From contig JBAIAC010000054.1 of NCBI GenBank assembly GCA_037349315.1, forward strand, positions 434,001-498,000: a stretch of DNA of 64,000 nucleotides, given 5' to 3'. The translations under genes and the position numbers were made by a program. Source of the stretch: Chelydra serpentina (lineage: Eukaryota; Chordata; Testudines; Chelydridae). This document shows, one piece after another, positions 1-11,724 of the stretch; positions within the stretch are counted from its first letter, which is position 1, and the number at the start of each line of letters is the position of its first letter. The notes under the pieces were generated by a model. The model saw only the letters and a list, made by a program, of their open reading frames with translations. It did not search any database and had not been told where the DNA came from.

Positions 1-599
1 CCTGAGAGTTAACCTGGAGGACTGTTGGGTGTGGCTGGGAGAAGTATGGAACGGGTTTTTTTGGAAGGGAGCAAAGGGATTGTTAGGGAGTTGGAGAGCA
101 TCCCCCATGCAGACCCTGGCTGATCTACAGCCTCTCCCATTCAGTCAGACATCTGCCCCTGTCCCTGTGTATCCCTGCACTCCCCTTCCCCGTCCCTATG
201 TGACCCTGCACCACCATTCCCATTCAGTCCCTTGCTCAATGCTATCACCCCACTAGCTCCTGTGCCCTCACCCCAGTCTGTCCCACCCCCCACTAGCCCT
301 TCTGAACTCCAGTCTGTGTGACACCCCAGCAGCCCCATGTGCTCCACACTGTCCATCCCCCCATATCCATGCCTCCTCACCTGGCTCTGCAGGCAGGGTG
401 CTGTGAATGCAGTCACTGCCCCCTCCCTATCCATGGCTGTTTACCCTCTGTTCTGGTACCACAGCAGCCCCTGGTGGGCAAAAGGTGTAATTGCAGCACC
501 TTTCTGGTAGAATCTATTTTCTATGAGGGGGAGGAGGGGAATTCTGCAGGGGACATGAATTCTGCATGTGCACAGTGATACAGAATTACCCTAGGATTA
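1..599 (-). mobile_element. DNA transposon copy, TACTCCTGG-ended family, cut by window edge
   Basis: This is an inverted copy of the element at 3874-4861. It shares, in reverse complement, the blocks around CAGCAGCCCCTGGTGGG, the CATGGATATGGGGGGATGG block and the terminal CAGAATT..CTAGGATTA inverted repeat that ends near 599. The left end lies outside the window. The short open frames here are not conserved between the copies, so I see no gene. Confidence 0.6.
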
Positions 600-3255
600 A
601 ATTAAACAGCCCATTAGACCGAGTCCTGAATCAGCCAGCATGGGCTAGCCAGGAATGCCTAATTGCAACACAGACATACCCATAGACCACGCTCTAAAGA
701 AAAGTTACAATTTACTACTGGCTTAAGAAGATCAATATACTGGTATGGTACACGAGTCAAGTTTTTAAATACAACTAGCAACAAAATCTCACCGTAAAAT
801 CTTTCTGAACCAGTAATCGCAAGCTCAGTCGGAATAAAAGAATAAAAAAATCAGACTGGCGTAATAAAGTGCAATTAACTCTCTGATTTGCTGCTCCAGC
901 CCTGGAAGTACTGTGCAGCAGCTCGCTGTCCTATTCCCACCCTTATTCTGATATGCAGTAGGGGAGGGCTCACCAAATATAAAAAGAGTGGCATCTCACC
1001 CTGTCACCAGAACAGAGAGCAGCACTACCAATAGTCCTTATCATCGCTGCACAGTGGCTTGAACTCCTGACAAACAGCCATCTGCTCACTGCCAACAAAG
1101 TAGGGGACACCGGCTCTGAGTCTTCTCTACATTTGCTAATATCTTTCAGTAAAGGACAGAGAGTTATCCCAAACACAAACATGCAGGCAGGTTTAGACCA
1201 TACTGTGAAGCTTCCTTAGTACAATTCCTCTTGAGCCCTCTCTACTCTGCAATTTTTAACTGAATCTGTAATCGGCTAGTCAAATGGATGGCTTTAAGCA
1301 CTGTTTCTGTCCACACAACGTTTAAACTTTGCTAGTAGTTGTGCCTACTAACCGTGCAGCTGGGGTCGCTCGGTTAATAGAGGACACACACACAATCCCC
1401 AGCTGAGCCATCAGGAGACAACTGACAAGATTTTCCCAGAATGCAGTGATACAAGACAGACCACCTGGTAGGTAGTGAGGTGCAGGCAGGGTCGAAATAA
1501 CAGAAAAGATGCTATGTGGACACAAATTGAGTCACACATCTTTTAACTGACTGATGTGGCTATGCCTATAACTAACTAGGAAAGTCACAGTTGTAACTTT
1601 AGTGTGAACAGGCCTTTCACGTCAAGGGATAATGCTCTTAACCATGATTCAGAGCAAGCTCTGTTCCAGCTTTCCGTCTCCAGACAGACAGCTGGCTGAG
1701 TTATGGAGGTAGACATCTCCCTTCAAAGAATGGAGGAGGACACTGCAGCTGGGAAGTCCTGATCTTTAAATTATTTCTTTGACTCTTAACTTCCCTTGGC
1801 CTAATCCTATGAAGTGCTGAGTACCCTCAACTCCCACCAACTTCAATGGGAGTGGAAGGCCCTCTGCACTTTATGGAATTGGGCCCCTAATCTATACGGC
1901 CCATGCTCTGTTGCCATTACATTAGAGGACTATCACAATGAGCAGATAAGGATTTCAGGAAAGAGCGTTTTATGGGAAGCACAGGCACACCAATGGTATC
2001 ACATAAACAACAGTGACTAAAGTTCTCCAACTAACACCTTTAAGGGGTTAAAAAGTCCTGCAGCGAGGTCTCCTTTGTTTCCAGCTCCTAAAAAACTACA
2101 AAAACATTAAATTATTTCCTAGTATTTTTCCATATAAGCAAGTGCTGTAGTTGGCAAAGAGAAGTTATTCAATTGCCAGTGAGAGCAGAGGAAAGCCAGG
2201 TAATTATGAATGGAAGAGGTGGACACAGAAAAGACTCCAGCATTTCTGTAGTGATGGCCATATCCTTGATCTCAGACATAAAAAATGATACTCACAGGGA
2301 GGCACAGAGAAAAGGTGCGACAAAGAGTCCTGTGGCACCTTATAGACTAACAGACGTATTGGAGCATAAGCTTTCGTCGGTGCCACAGGACTCTTTGTTG
2401 CTTCTCCAGACCCAGACTCACGGCTACCCCTCTGATACTAGAGAAAAGGTGGTGGATTATGGAGTTTTTTTCCCTGACTCAAGTGCACTTATATCCTCAG
2501 TTCCACACTCACTTCCAAGTGGGGCAGCTCAGTTCCCAGGACCAATGAGTTAAAGGCTTTTACAATTAATCTGCAGTGTAAAAAAAATAGAGCTTTATCC
2601 CTTTAGGATAACTATTTCCATTATCCTCTGCACAGGCAGATTCTGGCTTTCAGCTAAGCAAGAGGGTAATGAAGCATCAGTGGATTAAAGGAGAGAAATT
2701 GGGAAAGTTCCCAGAAATGAAGATCAAGGCAAGAAATGGTGGAGTAGGTTTGATTTTTCACAGAGAAGCAGCATAAACTGGCTCTGCTTACCAGTCGCTG
2801 AAAAACCAGCTGAGGTGGCTTCCGGGAGCTTCTCCCTAGCAGATGATAAAGTCATCTGCATGGAGCAGCTTGCTGGGAAGTGTCACCTGGGAAGCTCGAC
2901 TCCAGGTCTGTAAGCAGGTTCCTGGCAAGCTTTGAATTGACCAGGGAGGTGTAAAGGTGTGTGATACTTCTCTTTTTGGGGTGGGGTCTTTATGCAGAAA
3001 AAGGAAAGCCTGAGATGGGGAAGATTTTGTTTAATTTTACTTTCAGAATATCAAGTCTTGTCTTCCTTCTCCTCTTTTGCTCAAGGTCTGCTCGGAAGAA
3101 AAGCTAACCAGCCTGGGGGTTCTCTTGGCCTCAGTCCTGAAGGTGCCTCTGCATGAACACAGGTATGGTATACTGCAGAAGGGATCTACCCACCCACAAA
3201 ATTGGGCCCTTCACCCTTAATTGAAGGTGCTGAGAAGAGAAGTCTAAAGATCTTA
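600..3255. other. Intergenic stretch without recognised gene
   Basis: No open frame with a recognisable protein was found on either strand. The only structure seen is the Penelope-tail inverted repeat at 2317-2401, listed separately. The rest looks like unique, moderately AT-rich DNA. Confidence 0.5.
2317..2401. repeat. Penelope-tail fragment with inverted arms
   Basis: Arms at 2317-2339 and 2379-2401 are inverted copies (GTCCTGTGGCACC against GGTGCCACAGGAC), separated by TATAGACTAACAGACG and AGCATAAGCTTTCGT. The same GCATAAGCTTTCGT / GGTGCCACAGGA words occur in the tail of the Penelope-like element ending near 46976, so this is probably a short derivative of that tail. Confidence 0.6.
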
Positions 3256-3430
3256 AGGGGGGAGGGATAGCTCAGTGGTTTGAGCATTGGCCTGCTAAAC
3301 CCAGGGTTGTGAGTTCAATCCTTGAGGGGGGATCTGGGGCAAAAATTGGGGATTGGTCCTGCTTTGAGCAGGGGGTTGGACTAGATGACCTTCTAAGGTC
3401 CCTTCCAACCCTGATATTCTATGATTCTAT
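3256..3430 (+). repeat. tRNA-derived SINE with CR1-like tail
   Basis: The 5' part has pol III promoter-like words: an A box in GGATAGCTCAGTGGTT and a B box in GGTTGTGAGTTCAATCC. The 3' part (GGTCCTGCTTTGAGCAGG .. GATTCTATGATTCTAT) is the same as the 3' end of CR1 elements in this window, for example 10880-10965. This fits a turtle-type SINE mobilised by CR1. Reverse copies lie at 58718-58904 and 59828-60012. Confidence 0.85.
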
Positions 3431-3873
3431 CTTTAACAGAGATCTGCATTAGATAGATGTTAAAGAACAAGTTTACAAGTTTCTTCCCCTCTCAAGTATT
3501 CAGGTTTCACTTGTTTGGTAACTGTGAAGCCATATGTCAGTTTTCCAGGTGTCCACAGAGTCTACTAGTAAGAACAGGCTTAAGTCAGCACTACGGAAAG
3601 ATTCTAAGGGAATTCCTTTCACTAATCAGAACCGTCTTGCAAGATACCTTTTATTACTGTAAGACTGCGCTCTGGCCTGGGGAAACATATCTACTTTCTA
3701 GCCCACTTAACAAGTTGCTCCAGCCACAAACCTGACAGGAGAAACATTTCATGAGCTTCCAATAAGCAGCAAAACCACGTGGCCCTCACAAATAGCTGAA
3801 CTCCAAAGGAGACTAAAATATAATCAGGAGGCTACAACCGACAGTGGTTTTATTGTTCTTAATCTTCCTATTT

Positions 3874-4861
3874 TACTCCTGGGGGGATTCTGTAGGGGAC
3901 AGAGGTGCAGAATTTTTTTTTCTCCACAGAAAATATGTTCTGCCGGAGAGGTGCTGCAGTTATGCATTTCACCCACCAGGGGCTGCTGTGGCTCCAGAAC
4001 AGAGAGCAGCCCCTTCCAGACAGGAGCAGCCAGCTGCAGATAGGGAGAAGAGGCTGCATTCCTCACAGCACCCTGCCAATGAGAGCAGATGAGGAGGCAT
4101 GGAATATGGGGGGGATGGACAGCATGTGGCACATAGGGTGGCTGGGGAGGATCACGGACTAGGGTTCAGAAAAGCTAGTGGAGGGGGAAAGACTGGGATA
4201 GGGGCTGAACGGGAGTGGGGGTGCAGGGCCAGATGGGGATGGAAGGTATAGGGACACTTGGGGAGGGCTGGCTGATTGAGGGTGCAGGGACACATGGGAA
4301 TGGGGTGTAGGGACATGAGAATGGGGGGAGGGGCAGTAGCAGAGTGGGAGGGCAGGGACACATGGGGACAGGGCCAGATGTGCCTGACTGAATGGGAAAG
4401 GCTGTGTCAGCCAAAAAATCCCCTCCGCCTCCCCCGCTACAAAAGTTCCATGCTTCTCCCACCCACACCCAACAACTCTCCAGATTCACTTCCAGGTTTT
4501 TCCCCAGCAATTACTTCCCTCTATCTCAGCTCCTCCGTTACCCCTGACTCTCCCAAGTCTTTGCACTGCTTCTAAAGGGGGTAGAAAATACATTTCTGTA
4601 TTGTAGTTTAAATGAATTATTACTCAAAGTTCTGTATTAATATGCGGAAGGAACCTATTTGTCAATAAACATTTTCTGAATCTTTTTTGTTGTCTGTATT
4701 GTTACAGACATTCTTGCTGACAGGTATTTTGAAGTAAATTTCTAAAATAACTGAAACTAGCATGCTTATATTGTGGTATTTTGACTAATAAAATATGCAG
4801 AATTTTTAAAATATTGTGCACAGAATTCTTATTCTTTTGGCACAGAATTCCCCCAGAAGTA
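3874..4861 (+). mobile_element. DNA transposon, unassigned family with 6-bp target duplication
   Basis: Ends are inverted repeats: TACTCCTGGGGGGATTCTG at the left and CAGAATTCCCCCAGAAGTA at the right. Flanking direct repeats CTATTT (3868-3873 and 4862-4867) look like the target duplication. The body is G/C-skewed with no transposase frame, so it is non-autonomous. Relatives are at 1-599 (inverted) and 49864-50599, the latter with its own 6-bp duplication. Confidence 0.7.
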
Positions 4862-4867
4862 CTATTT

Positions 4868-5566
4868 GTTGGGACAAGGGGAAGAGAGATATTTGTTTGT
4901 TCCAAACATCTGTGTGTTTATCACATGAAGTATCATTTTATCCTAGGTTTGCACAGAAAGTTGGTAACAGCCAGCTATGTGAAATACGCAGATATGGAGG
5001 CAATGAACATTTAGAGGTAGAGTCTGCACATCAACTCCAGTGTCCTCTTAGTATTTTTCTATTAAATTAATTTTTAAAGTCTAATTTAAACCTCATGAAG
5101 AGTGTCAGAAGATAAATTCACCACAAACAGGATTACAGGCATGCTAATATGGCTTTAAAGATACATACATATGTTTGAATGAAAAAATAATTATAATGGC
5201 TTGCTCAGTTGCCTCTGGGCCCGAAGTAAATTAAAATCAAATTGTTTCAAAGTGAATGTAACAAATACTTCTGAATAGACTTTAATCCGTCTCAAACCGC
5301 CAAGTTATAGTGCTCCCATAAAGTTCATTGTTTGGGGATTATTCATGTTAGAGAAAGCATGATATAATAGTTATACCATGGGACTGCAGCATGAACCTGA
5401 ATGTGTCACTTATCCCCTTTTTACAGATAGGCTAATACTTGCGTGTGCTGACTTTCAAAGTTTAGGAATTGTTTTAATCCTCAGATGAAAGGAGGACATG
5501 CATTATTAGTGGTACTAAAGATGCTGTGCTTTATCTCCCTACATTGCTTCGTAAATATCTCTCATA
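4868..5566. other. Intergenic stretch without recognised feature
   Basis: AT-rich sequence with no gene or repeat that I recognise. Confidence 0.4.
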
Positions 5567-5861
5567 CTGGAACTCCTCACTTAAAGTCGTCCCGGCTAAC
5601 ATTGTTTCATTGTTATGTTGCTGATCAATTAGGGAACATGCTCATTTAAAGTTGTGCAATGCTCCCTTCTGTCGTTTGGCAGCTGCCTGCTTTGTCCACT
5701 GCTTGCAGGAAGAGCAGCCTGTTGCAGCTAGCTGGTGGGTGGTTGGAACCAGGATGGACCAGCAGCCCCCCATAAGCTCCCCCTATCAGCTCCCTGCTCC
5801 CCTAAGTTCCCTGTGCAACAGCTGCCCAGCAGGCTATCAATTGCTGGCAGTTCAGCTGTCC

Positions 5862-5898
5862 CTCCCTCACTGCCATGTGCTGCTCCTGCCCTCTGCCT
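5862..5898 (+). repeat. 37-bp direct repeat flanking the solo LTR (left copy)
   Basis: This unit starts CTCCCTCACTGCCATG and ends CCTCTGCCT. It recurs immediately after the LTR at 6710-6746 with one mismatch (C to A). A retroviral integrase duplication is normally 4-6 bp, so this is far longer than expected. Confidence 0.85.
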
Positions 5899-6709
5899 TG
5901 TCATAAAAATAAAGGGAAGGGGGAGAGGGTCTGATGCAGTGCTATAAAATCCTCTTACCAGTAAAGGGTTAAGAAATGCAGGTAGCCAGACAGACACCTG
6001 ACCTGACCGGCATCTGACCAATAAGGGGACAAGATACTTTCAAATCTTGGGAGGGGGAAAAGCTTTGTGTGTGGCTCTTTGTAAAAGCCAGAGTGATCTT
6101 GGAGCCAGAAGGAACCTACAGAAAATCAAATCTCCCTTTTCTAAAGTAAGTCTAGTCATCATAGCGAGTAGATTTCTGTTTATTTTGCTTGGCGTGTGTT
6201 CCCTGTGTTAGAGGGAGGGGTTATTCCTGTTTTCTGTAACTTTAAGGTTTTGTCCAGAGGGGGAATCCCTCTGAGTTTGGAAATTGAGTACCCTGTAAAA
6301 TAGTTACCATCCTGATTTTACAGAGATGATTTTACCTTCTTTGTTTTAATAAAATCCTTCTTTTAAGAAGCTGACTGTTTTCTATGGTGTTAAAACCCCA
6401 GGGGTGGGTTTTTTTAGATCACTGTGTAACCAATTGGTTAGGAGATTATTCTCAAGCTTCTCAGGAAAGGGGGGTACGGGCTTGAGAGGGTATTTTGTGG
6501 GGGGGAAGGGAAACTTCAAGTGGTTTCCTTTCCTGGATTCCTGTTTAAAACACTTGATGGTGGCAGTGAGAGAAGCATTTCTCAGGGTGCAGGGAATTTT
6601 GTACCTTGGGGGGGTTTTAACCTAAGCTGGTAGAAATAAGCTTAGGAGCTCTTCATGCGGGTCCCCATGTCTTTACCCTAGAGTTTAGAGTGGGGAGGGA
6701 ACCCTGACA
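5899..6709 (+). mobile_element. Solo LTR inside Tigger-like element
   Basis: It begins TGTCATAAAAATAAAGGG and ends GGAACCCTGACA (TG..CA). It holds a TATA-like TATAAAAT at 5943 and a polyadenylation-type AATAAA at 6348-6353, in the order expected of an LTR. No internal retroviral region is attached. It interrupts the Tigger-like element, whose sequence resumes after it. The class (ERV or other LTR retrotransposon) is not decided by what I can see. Confidence 0.7.
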
Positions 6710-6746
6710 CTCCCTCACTGACATGTGCTGCTCCTGCCCTCTGCCT
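6710..6746 (+). repeat. 37-bp direct repeat flanking the solo LTR (right copy)
   Basis: This is the second copy of the unit at 5862-5898, directly abutting the CA end of the LTR. The Tigger-like copies at 53.8 kb have this block only once, so the duplication is specific to this locus. Confidence 0.85.
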
Positions 6747-7307
6747 TGGAGCTGCTTCCAGAGACTCCTGCTTGCTCAGGGGGAAGCGGGGGGAGGGGAG
6801 GAAGAGGGGAGCTAATGTCAGAGTGTCCCCCTCCCCCCTACTCCTGCACCCCGCTTACCCCATCTTCCATAGAGCAGGGACACACGAGGGAGGGAGCTTC
6901 CAGGCAGCAGCTGTGGCTCAGCTTGCTGATCTAATTAACAAGGCAGTGTACTTAAATGGGAAATGCGCATCTGCCCTCCCTCCTTTCCTGCTGCCTTGTA
7001 GAGTGCGAGAGTTAACCCTTGAGGGCTCAGCCAATTGCTAGTTCATCATTTAGCAGTAAGGCATTCCCTGGGAAATAGCCCACCCTCTGACTCCTCCACC
7101 TCAACCAAGCTTTACAATCATCATCACTGTGTACCAGAATTGTTTGTTTAAAACTTATACTGTGCATGCGTGTGTGTGTAAAAAATTTCCCTGGAACCTA
7201 ACCCCTTCATTTACATTAATTCTTATGGGGAAATTGGATTCGCTTAACATCATTTTGCTTAAGTAGCATTTTTCAGGAACATAACTACGTTAAGTGAGCA
7301 GTTCCTG

Positions 7308-8374
7308 TACAAATGAAACTGGATAGAGAGGGTAAGATTTCCAAAAGTATCTAAGTGACTTAGGAGCCTAAATCCTATTTTCAAAGGTGACTAAGTCACT
7401 TCGGAGCCTAAGGAGTTAGGCTTGTGAAGAGGTGTGATTTTTGATTGACAGCGCTGTTCCCCTAGTGTAGACACACTTATACTGGCAAAACTGTGTCTTT
7501 TTTGATATAGCTTACTTTTGCTTGGAAGGGAGAGCGGGGGTGGGGTGGGGGAGCCATTGGAATAAACTATACTGGCAAATGCGCAATTTTGCCAGTCTAA
7601 GCAGCATTCACACTAGCAGCCACACACACACACCCCCCGCCCCAACTCGACTCCACCCCTGCCCCCAAAGTCCCCGCCCAAACTCCGCCCCTCCCTGCCC
7701 CTATTGGACCCCGCCCCAAATCCTCATGCTTGCCGTGCGAGGGAGGGGGGCAGAAGTAGGAGGTGGCAGCGCACTCTGGGGAGGAGGCGGAGCAGAGGTG
7801 AGCTGGGACCGAGGGGGCGTGGCGGGGAACTGCCGGTGGGTGCTCTGCACCTACCAGTTTTTCCCCGTGGGTGCTCCAGCTCCCTTTGCCATTATAGTAC
7901 ACCAGTACAGGGATACCAGAAGCATGCTCCTAGTGTAGACATGGTCTCAGTTTCACTGAAAGTCAATGGTACTTGGCTTAAGAGGCTTCACTGCAAAAGA
8001 GATGTGTTTTTACTAACTCTATATAGTATCCTAGCAGAGGCAAGACTATAGTTTTTACCTCAATGTAGCTGGATGGGTTGGGTGCGGGGGTACAATGTTG
8101 ACCTTCAAAATAAAATCTGCCTGTTGCCTTGTCTCCACTAGGAATTTTCACTGAGCTAGGGGTTGTGGTATGTGTTTTGTTTGCAGCGAAGATACAGCCT
8201 TTATTTGTCTGTAAAAGAGTCAAATGCAATATTCTCGAGGGAAACCAGATTACCACTCAGCATTTCTCCCTGCCCCATATCTCATAGGAAGCTACAATTA
8301 CACTGGCCTACTGTCTGGATCGTCTTCATCTCTAGTTCTGGATCACTAAAAAAAGGAAACTCTAATCCAATGTC
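7308..8374. other. Intergenic stretch without recognised gene
   Basis: This stretch contains a C-rich block (7620-7720) and MITE-like words (CCTAGTGTAGACA near 7450 and 7930). The open frames here are products of low-complexity GC-rich sequence and match nothing I know. Confidence 0.4.
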
Positions 8375-8391
8375 AGTTCAGGCTCACACGT

Positions 8392-9225
8392 TTGATGATT
8401 ACGAAGGATGAATATAAACAAAACAACAACAAAATTAGTAAAGCCAAGGCACAAAACGAGATCAAACTAGCTAGGGCTATAAAAGGAAACAAGAAAACAT
8501 TCTACAAATACATTAGAAACAAGAGGAAGACCAAGGACAGAGCAGGCCCATTACTCAATGAGGGAGGAAAGACAATAACAGAAAATGTGGAAATGGCAGA
8601 GTTGCTTAATGGCTTCTTTGTTTCGGTTTTCACCAAGGAGATTGGTGGTGATTGGATGTCTAACATAGGGAATACCAATGAAAATCAGGTAGGATCAGAG
8701 TCTAAAATAAGGAAAGAACAAGTCAAAAATTACTTAGACAAGTTAGATGTCTGCAAATCACCAGAGCCTCCTAGAACACTCAAAGAGGTGACTGAGGAGA
8801 TATCTGAGCTATTAGCTATTATCTTTGAAAAGTCATGAAAGACAGGAAACGTTCCAGAAGACTGGAAAAGGGCAAATACAGTGCCCATCTATAAAAAGGG
8901 AAATAAGGAAAACCTGGGGAATTACAGACCAGTCAGCTTAACTTCTGTACCTGGAAAGATAATAGAGCAAATAATTAAGCAATCATTTTGCAAACACCTA
9001 GAAGATAATAAGGTGATAAATAACAGTCAGCATGGATTTGTCAAGAACAAATGGTGTCATACCAACCTGATAGCTTCCTTTGACAGGGTAACAAGCCTTG
9101 TGGATAGGGAGGAAGCGGTAGATATGGTCTATCTTGACTTTAGTAAGGCTTTTGATACTGTCACGCATGACCTTCTCATAAACAAACTAGGGAAATACAA
9201 CCTAGATGGAGCTACTATAAGGTGA
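8392..9225 (+). pseudogene. CR1 ORF2 fragment (linker and RT N-terminal part)
   Basis: Two adjoining frames (8392-8838 and 8881-9225) belong to one CR1 ORF2 broken by a stop at 8836. The first holds the linker with [14 protein letters not shown] and [14 protein letters not shown]. The second holds reverse transcriptase blocks, including the catalytic first Asp in MVYLDFSKAFDTV. The second catalytic block, normally YADD-like, appears further on as FVDDTKLGG near 9385, in the next frame. It is dead: stops interrupt it and a younger CR1 splits it. Confidence 0.85.
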
Positions 9226-9245
9226 GTGCATAACTGGTTGGAAAA

Positions 9246-10874
9246 TTGTTCCTAGAAAGTCGTTCACAGTCATGCTCGAAGGGCATAACAAGGGGGGTCC
9301 CTCAGGGATCGGTTCTGGGTCCGGTTCTGTTCAATATCTTCATCAATGATTTAGATAATGGCATAGAGAGTACACTTACAAAGTTTGTGGATGATACCAA
9401 GCTGGGAGGGGTTGCAAGTGCTTTGGAGGGGTTGCAAGCACTGCATCCCAAGGTGCTAAAAGAGTTGGGCGATGAGATTGCAGAGCCATTGGCCATTATC
9501 TTTGAAAAAACATGGCAATCAGGGGAGGTCCCGGATGACTGGAAAAAAGCTAATGTAGTGCCCATCTTTAAAAAAGGGAAGAAGGAAGATCCGGGGAACT
9601 ACAGGCCAGTCAGTCTCACCTCAGTCCCTGGAAAAATCATGGAACAGGTCCTTAAGGAATCAATTCTGAACCACTTAAAGGAGGGGAAAGTGATCAGGAA
9701 CAGTCAGCATGGATTCACCAAGGGCAAGTCATGCCTGACTACCCTAATTGCCTTCTATGATGAGATAACCGGCTCTGTGGATGAGGGGAAAGCAGTGGAT
9801 GTGCTATTTCTTGACTTTAGCAAAGATTTTGATACAGTCTCCCACAGTATTCTTGCCAGCAAGTTAAAGAAGTATGGGCTGGATGAATGGACGGTAGGGT
9901 GGATAGAAAACTGGCTAGATGGTCGGGCTCAACGGGGAGTGATCAATGGTTCCATGTCTAGTTGGCAGCCGGTATCAAGTGGAGTGCCCCAAGGGTCAGT
10001 GTTGGGGCCGGTTTTGTTCAATATCTTCATTAACGATCTGGAGGATGGTGTGGACTGCACCCTTAGCAAGTTTGCAGATGACACTAAACTGGGAGGAGTG
10101 GTTGATACGCTGGAGGGTAGGGATAGGATACAGAGGGACCTAGACAAATTAGAGGACTGGGCCAAAAGAAATCTGATGAGGTTCAACAAGGACAAGTGCA
10201 GAGTCCTGCACTTAGGACGGAAGAAACCCATGCACTGCTACAGACTAGGGACTGAACGGCTGGGCAGCAGTTCTGCAGAAAAGGACCTGGGGGTTACAGT
10301 GGACGAAAAGCTGAATATGAGTCAACAGTGTGCCCTTGTTGCCAAGAAGGCTAATGGCATTTTGGGTTGTATAAGTAGGGGCATTTTCAGCAGATCGAGG
10401 GACGTGATTATTCCCCTCTATTCGGCACTGGTGAGGCCTCATTTGGAGTACTGTGTCCAGTTTTGGGCCCCACACTACAAGAAGGATGTGGATAAATTGG
10501 AAAGAGTCCAGCGGAGGGCAACAAAAATGATTAGGGGACTGGAGCACATGACTTATGAGGAGAGGCTGAGGGAACTGGGATTGTTTAGCCTGCAGAAGAG
10601 AAGAATGAGGGGGGATTTGATAGCTGCTTTCAACTACCTGAAAGGGGGTTCCAAAGAGGATGGATCTAGACTGTTCTCAGTGGTAGAAGATGACAGAACA
10701 AGGAGTAATGGTCTCAAGTTGCAGAGGGGGAGGTTTAGGTTGGATATTAGGAAAAACTTTTTCACTAGTAGGGTGGTGAGGCACTGGAATGGGTTACCTA
10801 GGGAGGTGGTGGAATCTCCTTCCTTAGAGGTTTTTCAGGTCAGGCTTGACAAAGCCCTGGCTGGGATGATCTAG
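9246..10874 (+). pseudogene. Chimeric 542-codon CR1 reverse transcriptase frame
   Basis: The first about 60 codons belong to the older CR1 ([19 protein letters not shown], then FVDDTKLGG). From about residue 63 ([18 protein letters not shown]) the frame belongs to a younger CR1 inserted there by chance in phase. The younger part has a near-complete [16 protein letters not shown] (first Asp), [25 protein letters not shown] (catalytic DD), and the C-terminal block ending LDKALAGMI. The protein as a whole is an accident of nesting, not a host gene. The ALFDDF/KAF position reads KDF rather than the usual KAF. Confidence 0.85.
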
Positions 10875-10969
10875 TTGGGGTTGGGGTTGGTCCTGCTTTG
10901 AGCAGGGGGTTGGACTAGATGACCTCCTGAGGTCCCTTCCAACCCTGAGATTCTATGATTCTATGGAGG
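9430..10969 (+). mobile_element. CR1 LINE, younger copy nested in the older CR1
   Basis: It starts near GCACTGCATCCCAAGG and ends with GAGATTCTATGATTCTA. A 6-bp direct repeat TGGAGG flanks it (9424-9429 and 10964-10969), and the older CR1 reads through when the insert is removed. It is 5'-truncated, with only the RT and 3' end. The RT frame is open to its natural stop, so this copy is younger than its host. Confidence 0.85.
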
Positions 10970-11722
10970 ACAGGATTAAACTTCAAAATAACCTGGACAA
11001 ACTGGAGAAATGGTCTGAAGTAAATAGGATGAAATTCAAGAAGGACAAATGCAAAGTACTCCACTTAGGAAGGAACAATCAGTTGCACACATACAAAATG
11101 GGAAATGACTGCCTAGGAAGGAGTACCGCAGAAACGGATCTCAGGGTCATAGTCGATCACAAGCTAAATGAGTCAACAGTGTAACGCTGTTGCAAAAAAA
11201 GTAAACATCATTTTGGAATGTATTAGCAGGAGTGCTGTAAGCAAGATATAAGAAGTAATTCTTCTGCTCTACTCCATGCTGATTAGGCCTCAACTGGAGT
11301 ATTGTGTCCAGTTCTGGGCGCCACATTTCAGGAAAGATGTGGACAAATTGGAGAAAGTCCAGAGAAGAGCAACAAAAATGATTAAAGGTTTAGAAAACAT
11401 GACCAGTGAGGGAAGATTGAAAAAATGGGGTTTGTTTCATTTGGAGAAGAGACGACTGAGGGTGGACATAACAGTTTTCAAGTACATAAAAGGTTGTTAC
11501 AATAAGGAGGGAGAAAAATTGTTGTTCTTAACCTCTGAGGATAGGACAAAAAGCAATGGGCTTAAATTGCAGCAAGAGCGGTTTAGGTTGGACATTAGGA
11601 AAAACTTCCTAACTATCAGAGTGGTTAAGCACTGGAATAAACTGCCTAGGGAGACTGTGGAATCTCCATCATTGGGAATTTTTAAGAGCAGGTTGGACAA
11701 ACACCTGTCGGGGATAGTCTAG
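10970..11722 (+). pseudogene. CR1 ORF2 fragment (RT C-terminal part)
   Basis: Frames at 10963-11184 and 11276-11722 continue the older CR1 after the nested insertion. The first has NLDKLEKWSEVNRMKFKKDK and the second [20 protein letters not shown] and LDIRKNFLTIRVVKHWNKLP. They match residue by residue in layout to the younger CR1 but differ at many positions. A stop and frameshift lie between 11184 and 11276. Confidence 0.85.
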
Positions 11723-11724
11723 AT

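Larger units (their letters stand above)
5567..7307 (+). mobile_element. Tigger-like (TcMar) non-autonomous DNA element with nested LTR
   Basis: Terminal inverted repeats CTGGAACTCCTCACTTAA and TTAAGTGAGCAGTTCCTG are flanked by TA dinucleotides, the expected Tc1/mariner target site. Internal blocks (CTGATCAATTAGGGAACATGC; CCTGGGAAATAGCCCACCC; TGGGGAAATTGGATTCGCTT) are shared with the two nested copies at 53542-56544. No transposase frame is visible. A solo LTR (5899-6709) interrupts it. Confidence 0.75.

Noticed and set aside
7522..7938. 138-codon frame and its partners on both strands
   Set aside because: Low-complexity C/G-rich DNA keeps several frames open by chance; no known motif is visible.
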